Source: Siphonodentalium dalli
Taxonomy: Eukaryota; Mollusca; Scaphopoda; Gadilida; Siphonodentaliidae
Direction: 5' to 3'
Assembly (NCBI GenBank): GCA_032622095.1
Contig: CP136061.1
Location: forward strand, 82,620,324-82,684,323
DNA: 64,000 nt
Shown here piece after piece: positions 59,948-64,000 of this stretch (position 1 is its first letter; the number at the start of each line of letters is the position of its first letter). The notes below the pieces were generated by a model, which worked only from the letters and a program-made list of their open reading frames with translations, made no database searches and was not told where the DNA came from. The position numbers were made by a program, and so were the translations under genes.

Positions 59948-60340
59948 ATGTTTAGAAATAGCTTTATTGGACATTGTGACCATCGATATGAATGCATACA
60001 TTCCAGTGTTTTATCGGACGCAGTTCATATAATTGTCATACCTGAAAATAGACACTATTACTTTTACATAAATAATAAAGAGCGTTTATTCTTTACACTC
60101 TCTCTATCCCATATGACAGGTGTGTATTATCGTGAATTATTGGAAGTATTGAGACTAACGGTCGAAAATTGTAATGTGAAATTACAACCCTCCAGAATGA
60201 ATTGTCATATTCGCTGTACACGCAATTACACACGCGACATTGGTGGTAACAATGTGTCTTTCACACCTTTGCTTTACCAAATGAATTATATTATTTCCCC
60301 GTTCACAGTTATATGCTATTCAGAAAACATATCGATTTAA
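59948..60340 (+). CDS. Hypothetical protein, possible Polinton accessory ORF
   Basis: A 130-residue frame with an ATG start, no family recognised. It has a central YYFYINNKERLFFTLS stretch, six cysteines and no signal peptide or membrane helix. It is co-directional with the following genes, but lies 550 bp before the ATPase and may be outside the element or fortuitous. Confidence 0.3.
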   Translation: MFRNSFIGHCDHRYECIHSSVLSDAVHIIVIPENRHYYFYINNKERLFFTLSLSHMTGVYYRELLEVLRLTVENCNVKLQPSRMNCHIRCTRNYTRDIGGNNVSFTPLLYQMNYIISPFTVICYSENISI

Positions 60341-60416
60341 TGTCTGAACAAACGGGTTAGTATCAATTAAGGTTGATAAACTGTGTCATTCACACGATAA
60401 TTAGTTAGCCAAAAAC

Positions 60417-60617
60417 ATGCATACGTCCAGGACACTCAATTATAGAAATTGCTTTGATGACATTGTTATAACAACATTACGTAATAACCACTTATCACTC
60501 CAGTCACACTTACGATCATATACCGAAACTACAGGTAGCACCGATGATGTAACATTATATCACTGCTATTGTACCAATGATAGGTTCAGACATGTTCGAT
60601 GTTTAGAAAATACATAA
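60417..60617 (+). CDS. Small hypothetical ORF
   Basis: 66 residues with an ATG start, rich in Thr, Asn and His, with a C-terminal YHCYC...RHVRC cysteine cluster. No family recognised. It sits between the previous ORF and the ATPase in the same direction. Confidence 0.22.
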   Translation: MHTSRTLNYRNCFDDIVITTLRNNHLSLQSHLRSYTETTGSTDDVTLYHCYCTNDRFRHVRCLENT

Positions 60618-60836
60618 TGTGCAGGTGTTCACTTGACAAGAGATTTTGTACACTCAATCACAGACCAACGTGATAATACCAGCCCACACCCAACCCCCAA
60701 CATCCACCAAACACCTTCACATCACTTACCAAAACCAATGATGTTATAAGAACTGTAGGTTTTTATAATATTATAGCTTGCAGTGTCATCCTGGTAATTC
60801 ATTTACAACAGCCATAACAAATGTTTACTTATGATG

Positions 60837-60844
60837 TATATAAG
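60837..60844 (+). promoter_or_regulatory. Candidate TATA box for the ATPase gene
   Basis: TATATAAG lies 48 bp upstream of the ATPase ATG, in an otherwise non-coding gap. A related TTATAAGAACTGTA occurs 93 bp earlier. Position and sequence fit a TATA element; unproven. Confidence 0.35.
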
Positions 60845-60891
60845 AACTGTATAGCTACTAATAAATAGGACACAGTGAACACAAAAAAAAA

Positions 60892-61548
60892 ATGGGTCCA
60901 ATTAACCATAGCTCCATACCATTTGAACCTTGTTCTAGTATTTGCATCACCGGACCAACTGGTTCTGGTAAGACGAGATGGGTCTACAGATTCCTGCAAA
61001 ATCTTAATGGAATGTATTCTAGAGATCCACCTAAGAAAATAATGTACTGTTACGGTATTTATCAAAATTTCTATGATGAAATTGAATCATCAATCGAAAA
61101 TTTGGTCATGCATCAAGGATTACCTACCCAAACAGAAATCGAAGAATTTGCTGACGGTAAACATAATATGTTAATATTAGACGACTTGATGCATCGCATT
61201 ATTGACCAAAAAGAGATTGAAACACTATTTACGCAGCAAACTCATCATCGCTGTCTTTCGGTGCTGTTTATTTCACAAAATTTATACGCACAAGGCAAGG
61301 CTGCGAGAACTATAGCCTTAAACACAGGATATCTAAAAAATTTGAGGGATGGATCACAAATTTCCACATTGGGTAGACAATTGTATCCCGGTAAATCTAA
61401 AGTACTCATTGAGGCATACAAGGATTGTATGAAGAAACCATTTGCGTATCTTATAATAGATATGTCCCCTCACACTGAGGACAAATACAGGCTACGAACA
61501 GACGTGTTTCCCAACCAAGACCCTATAATTTACGTACCTACTACGTAA
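60892..61548 (+). CDS. A32/FtsK-like genome-packaging ATPase
   Basis: 218 residues from an ATG preceded by an A-run. The Walker A motif GPTGSGKT is at residues 21-28, Walker B (MLILDD) ends at D97-D98, and a sensor-type strand with LFISQN ends at N130, followed by QGKAARTIALN. The order and size fit the single-domain HerA/FtsK-superfamily ATPase of Polintons, adintoviruses and related large DNA viruses. That enzyme hydrolyses ATP to move the genome into the capsid, probably at the capsid vertex of a nuclear-replicating element. The frame is intact and all catalytic residues are present. It is the first gene of the compact run; the next starts 40 bp later. Confidence 0.88.
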   Translation: MGPINHSSIPFEPCSSICITGPTGSGKTRWVYRFLQNLNGMYSRDPPKKIMYCYGIYQNFYDEIESSIENLVMHQGLPTQTEIEEFADGKHNMLILDDLMHRIIDQKEIETLFTQQTHHRCLSVLFISQNLYAQGKAARTIALNTGYLKNLRDGSQISTLGRQLYPGKSKVLIEAYKDCMKKPFAYLIIDMSPHTEDKYRLRTDVFPNQDPIIYVPTT

Positions 61549-61588
61549 TAAGAAGGGGACAGTATCGGAGCTGAGTCGCGACGATAAA

Positions 61589-61912
61589 ATGAGTCGATTA
61601 TTACGTAATGAGTTGAATTTTGTCAGACTATTGACATCAACCCAATCAAGATCTCAACGAAACGCATTATTGACATCGATAACTAATAATCAGTTGAAAG
61701 TTCTGGTTGAAATTACGATCAATTTACTACATGATAGTTTAACAGTTACAGTTCAACAAAAAGCTAAATTACGGCGATATAAATCATTTTATATATTCTT
61801 GGGTGATAAATCTGTGAGTTTGTTGAGGAAAAGAAAAAGTGTGAATAATCACTCAACCGCCATTACTTTGATGTTGAACATCGTTGAACCTAAATTGAAA
61901 CAGTTTTTGTGA
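61589..61912 (+). CDS. Small basic Polinton/adintovirus-associated protein
   Basis: 107 residues with a true ATG. It is helical and basic: RNELNFVRLL, TSITNNQLKVLVEITINLLHD, an AKLRRYKSF segment, GDKSVSLLRKRKS, and a hydrophobic tail. Proteins with this same pattern (a helical start, then KLKRYK...LGDK-VSL-KKRK) recur in invertebrate Polinton/adintovirus elements. Their role is not established; small basic virion proteins that bind DNA or capsid are a reasonable inference. The TGA stop overlaps the next ATG by one base (61910-61914), showing tight packing. Confidence 0.65.
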   Translation: MSRLLRNELNFVRLLTSTQSRSQRNALLTSITNNQLKVLVEITINLLHDSLTVTVQQKAKLRRYKSFYIFLGDKSVSLLRKRKSVNNHSTAITLMLNIVEPKLKQFL

Positions 61913-62280
61913 TGGAGTCTGTGAAGAAAACTGTTTTGATCCCGTATGAAAGATATATGAGGTACACTGAAAAAAGTGAACACAAAAAAGTTTCATCGGA
62001 GTCTAACATTGAACACAGCGACATCTCGGCAAACAATAGTAGCCATTCCGATGAAATGGATAAAGAAATGGACCCGATGAATAATCAGATTGTTAATACA
62101 GTTCAAACGACTGAACCTCAGGATGCAATCCAAAAATCAGAAGTTAACACATCGAAAAAGACACGTACCAAGCAAAGAAAAAAGAAAATAAGAGGGGTTA
62201 AGCGTGAAATATCTAGACCTCCGGGTATAATCGCCGGTAAACTGACCAAGATAAAGAACAAACGCTGGATATCACTGTGA
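61912..62280 (+). CDS. Basic C-terminal protein, probable virion/core component
   Basis: 122 residues from the ATG at 61912 (the open frame begins one codon earlier at GTG). The N-terminus (KKTVLIPYERYMRY) has the VLIPYERY pattern seen in small proteins of related elements. The middle is acidic and low-complexity. The C-terminal third (about residues 82-122) is strongly basic (KKTRTKQRKKKIRG), then PPGIIAGKLTKIKNKRW. The two-part charge layout suggests a DNA-condensing or capsid-linking protein; this is inference. It overlaps the previous gene by one base and ends 5 bp before the integrase ATG. Confidence 0.55.
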   Translation: MESVKKTVLIPYERYMRYTEKSEHKKVSSESNIEHSDISANNSSHSDEMDKEMDPMNNQIVNTVQTTEPQDAIQKSEVNTSKKTRTKQRKKKIRGVKREISRPPGIIAGKLTKIKNKRWISL

Positions 62281-62285
62281 ACAAT

Positions 62286-63395
62286 ATGGCCGATTGGAAA
62301 GATTATTTGAGTTCAATTTATTTTAATCCGGGTCACCCCGCATCGTACTCAGGAGCTACAAAGTTGCATCAGACTGTAAAATCTGAAAATAAGCACAACA
62401 TTTCCAAGCGCGAGATTGTGGCGTGGCTACAAAATCATGAAAGTTATTCCCTGACAAAAAGTGTTAGACGAAAATTCCCGATGTCTCGTGTTATTGTGAA
62501 CGCTTCTGACAGTCAATGGGATGGAGACCTCATGGATATGAATGATGTTTCCAAAGACAACGACAATTACACCTACGTGTTAGTAATGATTGACATTTTT
62601 TCTAGGAAGTTATGGTGTGAAGCTATAAAGAGGAAAACTGCAATTAATGTGATCAATGCTATGAAACATATATTTGAAGGTGGAAGAACCCCTCGCGTCC
62701 TCCGAACGGATCGCGGTTCGGAGTTCACAAACAAACGGGTCAAAAGTTACCTTAGGGGTCTTCATATATCTCAAATTTTTACGCAAAACGAAATGAAAGC
62801 CAATTATTCGGAACGGGTCATAAAAACTATAAAGCAGAAGATTTCACGTTATATGATAAAGCATAATAATGCTAGATATATCGACATTCTACAAGATATT
62901 GTGAAAAGTTATAACCATACAATACATCGTTCGTTAGGCACCACCCCTGACTCCATAACTGTTGAGAATGAAGATGAGTCTCGTCTCGATCAGTGGTTAA
63001 TAAGACAGAAGGGAGGTGTTAAAAGTAAATTGAAGAAAAAGTTCAAATACAATGTAAATGATATCGTTAGAATATCACACACCAAAGCAGTTTTTGACCG
63101 AGAATATTCTCAGAAATGGACTGGAGAGTTGTTCAAAGTGACTAAGAGGTTTTACAGGCAGAACATACCCTTGTATACGTTGACAGATTTCTTGGATGAA
63201 AACATTGAGGGTGCTTTCTACGAGTCAGATCTTCAAGGGGTGCGCGTTGATGACGAAACAGTTTACAGAATAGATAAAATTGTCAAAAAGAGGAAACGAA
63301 AGGGTCAAACTGAAGTCCTGGTGCACTGGCATTCATGGCCTGACAAATTTAATTCATGGATTTTAGAGTCTGATGTCGACAGATATCAAAATTAA
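62286..63395 (+). CDS. Retrovirus-like DDE integrase with C-terminal chromodomain
   Basis: 369 residues from the first ATG at 62286 (the open frame starts with GTG at 62277, overlapping the previous stop). Residues about 20-70 are an N-terminal region with a helix-turn-helix-like helix (KREIVAWLQNHESYSL). The catalytic core carries D81 in SQWDGDLMDM, D142 in RTDRGSEF and E176 in NYSERVIKTIK; the second spacing is slightly shorter than the usual 35. A basic SH3-like C-terminal part (KYNVNDIVRIS...FKVTKRF...FYESDLQ) follows. A chromodomain at about 326-364 keeps the three aromatic cage positions (Y in VYRID, both W in HWHSWP). The enzyme inserts the element into the chromosome; the chromodomain probably steers it to methylated histones. 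The order is typical for Polinton integrases. Confidence 0.9.
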   Translation: MADWKDYLSSIYFNPGHPASYSGATKLHQTVKSENKHNISKREIVAWLQNHESYSLTKSVRRKFPMSRVIVNASDSQWDGDLMDMNDVSKDNDNYTYVLVMIDIFSRKLWCEAIKRKTAINVINAMKHIFEGGRTPRVLRTDRGSEFTNKRVKSYLRGLHISQIFTQNEMKANYSERVIKTIKQKISRYMIKHNNARYIDILQDIVKSYNHTIHRSLGTTPDSITVENEDESRLDQWLIRQKGGVKSKLKKKFKYNVNDIVRISHTKAVFDREYSQKWTGELFKVTKRFYRQNIPLYTLTDFLDENIEGAFYESDLQGVRVDDETVYRIDKIVKKRKRKGQTEVLVHWHSWPDKFNSWILESDVDRYQN

Positions 63396-63431
63396 TAAGA
63401 GCAAGCTATCCGAGGGGAAACCATTACAATC

Positions 63432-63872
63432 ATGAATAATAGAACAGATACCTTGACGAATATGTTTCAAACAGAACGCGGTCGTCTACATATGAATCTA
63501 CTTAAATGGATAGGAATTACTATTATGGTAATAACTCTGTCACTACCGGTTATAATAGTTCCAAAGAAGATACCACGTCAGACGGGGGACTATGAATTAC
63601 GTCATACGAATGAGTCACGCCCCCATGATTACGAACAACACCCCTGTGGGTTCGTGAAAAAGTGGACAATACGATCAAACATTACTGTTACATTATGTAA
63701 TAATCAAGGGCGCATTTATACACGCATTAGGCGAGTTGTGAATAACACTCCCGCGATTATAAGTATTCCGTATAACCAGTGGTCTGCCTTCAAGTATATA
63801 TTCAGTGATGTTGATAAAACTATAAGAGAAGAGATGAACATTGATTCTCATTTGAAACAAAATAGAAACTAG
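63432..63872 (+). CDS. Single-pass membrane protein, possible PC4-like C-terminus
   Basis: 146 residues with an ATG start, 34 bp after the integrase. One hydrophobic segment at about residues 24-45 (LLKWIGITIMVITLSLPVII) after a short N-terminus suggests a signal anchor. The rest has two cysteines, N-linked sequons (NES, NIT) and a C-terminal part with TVTLCNNQGRIYTRIRR and ISIPYNQWSAFKYI. The latter faintly resembles the PC4/p15 single-strand DNA-binding fold (short strands then SL-QW), but this is weak and odd next to a membrane anchor. Alternatively it is a virion membrane or attachment-type protein. Function unknown. Confidence 0.5.
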   Translation: MNNRTDTLTNMFQTERGRLHMNLLKWIGITIMVITLSLPVIIVPKKIPRQTGDYELRHTNESRPHDYEQHPCGFVKKWTIRSNITVTLCNNQGRIYTRIRRVVNNTPAIISIPYNQWSAFKYIFSDVDKTIREEMNIDSHLKQNRN

Positions 63873-63876
63873 TCAT

Positions 63877-64000
63877 ATGGATAATTATTATCTGTACCTG
63901 ACTAGCGACGATTCCATAGATAAATATCCAGATAATCGTCCTCTCGACTTCACAATAGAGTTACCTGGTGTATTAATATTGGAAGGGGCGTGGTTATGTT
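63877..64000 (+). CDS. Start of conserved Polinton-associated protein (partial)
   Basis: The ATG at 63877 opens a frame that runs off the window, 41 residues so far. The start LYLTSDDSIDKYPDN followed by FTIELP and LEGAW matches a widespread pattern in invertebrate Polinton/adintovirus proteins (Y-TL-S..S...-P-N....F...L...I-L-G-W). Those proteins are probably structural, but their role is not settled. It lies 4 bp after the previous stop, consistent with the compact element. Confidence 0.6.
   Translation, partial: MDNYYLYLTSDDSIDKYPDNRPLDFTIELPGVLILEGAWLC

Larger units (their letters stand above)
59948..64000 (+). mobile_element. Polinton/adintovirus-like element, left part, runs off the window
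   Basis: A set of co-directional genes with an A32/FtsK-type packaging ATPase, two small basic proteins, a DDE integrase with a chromodomain, a membrane protein and the start of a further conserved protein. This gene set is characteristic of Polinton (Maverick) elements and the related adintoviruses of invertebrates. The left boundary is uncertain: no terminal inverted repeat was recognised, and the first unambiguous gene starts at 60892. DNA polymerase B, capsid and protease genes are not within the window and would be expected to the right. Frames from 60892 on are intact, suggesting a young insertion. Confidence 0.8.

Noticed and set aside
59554-59955. Lysine/asparagine-rich ORF of 133 residues
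   Set aside because: It is the translation of the CTTCCAAAATTTCAAAACCC tandem repeat; composition and repetition explain it.
62277-62285. Integrase start at GTG 62277
   Set aside because: A eukaryotic-type gene needs ATG, the GTG overlaps the previous stop, and an in-frame ATG follows at 62286.

Overview
The window looks like animal nuclear DNA from a marine invertebrate. A lophotrochozoan such as a mollusc or brachiopod is my best guess, but the species cannot be fixed from sequence alone. The evidence is AT-rich sequence with sparse coding, several intronless poly-C2H2 zinc-finger arrays with the unusual linker HTGDRPY, decayed LINE and BEL/Pao retroelements, TTAA-flanked MITEs, a short Helitron, and a Polinton/adintovirus-like gene block at the right edge. 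No bacterial-type gene, rRNA or confident tRNA gene was seen.

Layout. 1-1157: end of a zinc-finger array broken by a stop at 822-824. 2150-9020: dispersed repeats and relics of transposon proteins (FEN1/PIN-like ORF, LINE C-terminus, BEL/Pao Gag). 9751-9930: a tRNA-like inverted repeat. 10186-10945: a 55-bp satellite. 11067-12880: a MITE and a 5'-truncated LINE. 13213-19000: a large zinc-finger array of about 84-bp units, with one long open segment followed by duplicated and broken segments. 19707-29757: mostly non-coding, with MITEs, diverged tandem repeats, a perfect hairpin and a 68/68/63-bp higher-order satellite. 31890-33120: a third zinc-finger array. 32966-42780: a recent duplication in the order X...Y-X'-Y', containing a Helitron. 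43731-44987: a fourth zinc-finger gene (minus strand) with a long palindrome beside its 3' end. 45274-50672: a 4.9-kb decayed LINE inside a MITE. 50732-52073: palindromes and a MITE/MITE junction. 53138-53863: a fifth zinc-finger gene (minus strand). 54434-57256: non-autonomous DNA transposons. About 59950-64000: the Polinton/adintovirus-like block.

How the parts relate. The zinc-finger loci encode predicted DNA-binding proteins with no recognisable effector domain. All five are cut at their 3' edge by a stop or frameshift inside a finger, and the stops in the 13-19 kb array are shared between duplicate copies, so broken units were duplicated after breaking. In the right-edge element, a packaging-type ATPase, two small basic proteins, a DDE integrase with a chromodomain, a membrane protein and the start of another structural-type protein lie head to tail with tiny gaps or overlaps. 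This is a virus-like gene layout, and those frames are intact. The remaining polymerase, capsid and protease genes would have to lie outside the window.

Limits. Starts were corrected to ATG where the open frame began at a non-ATG codon. No search, alignment software, RNA data or structure prediction was available; family assignments rest on motifs visible in translation.
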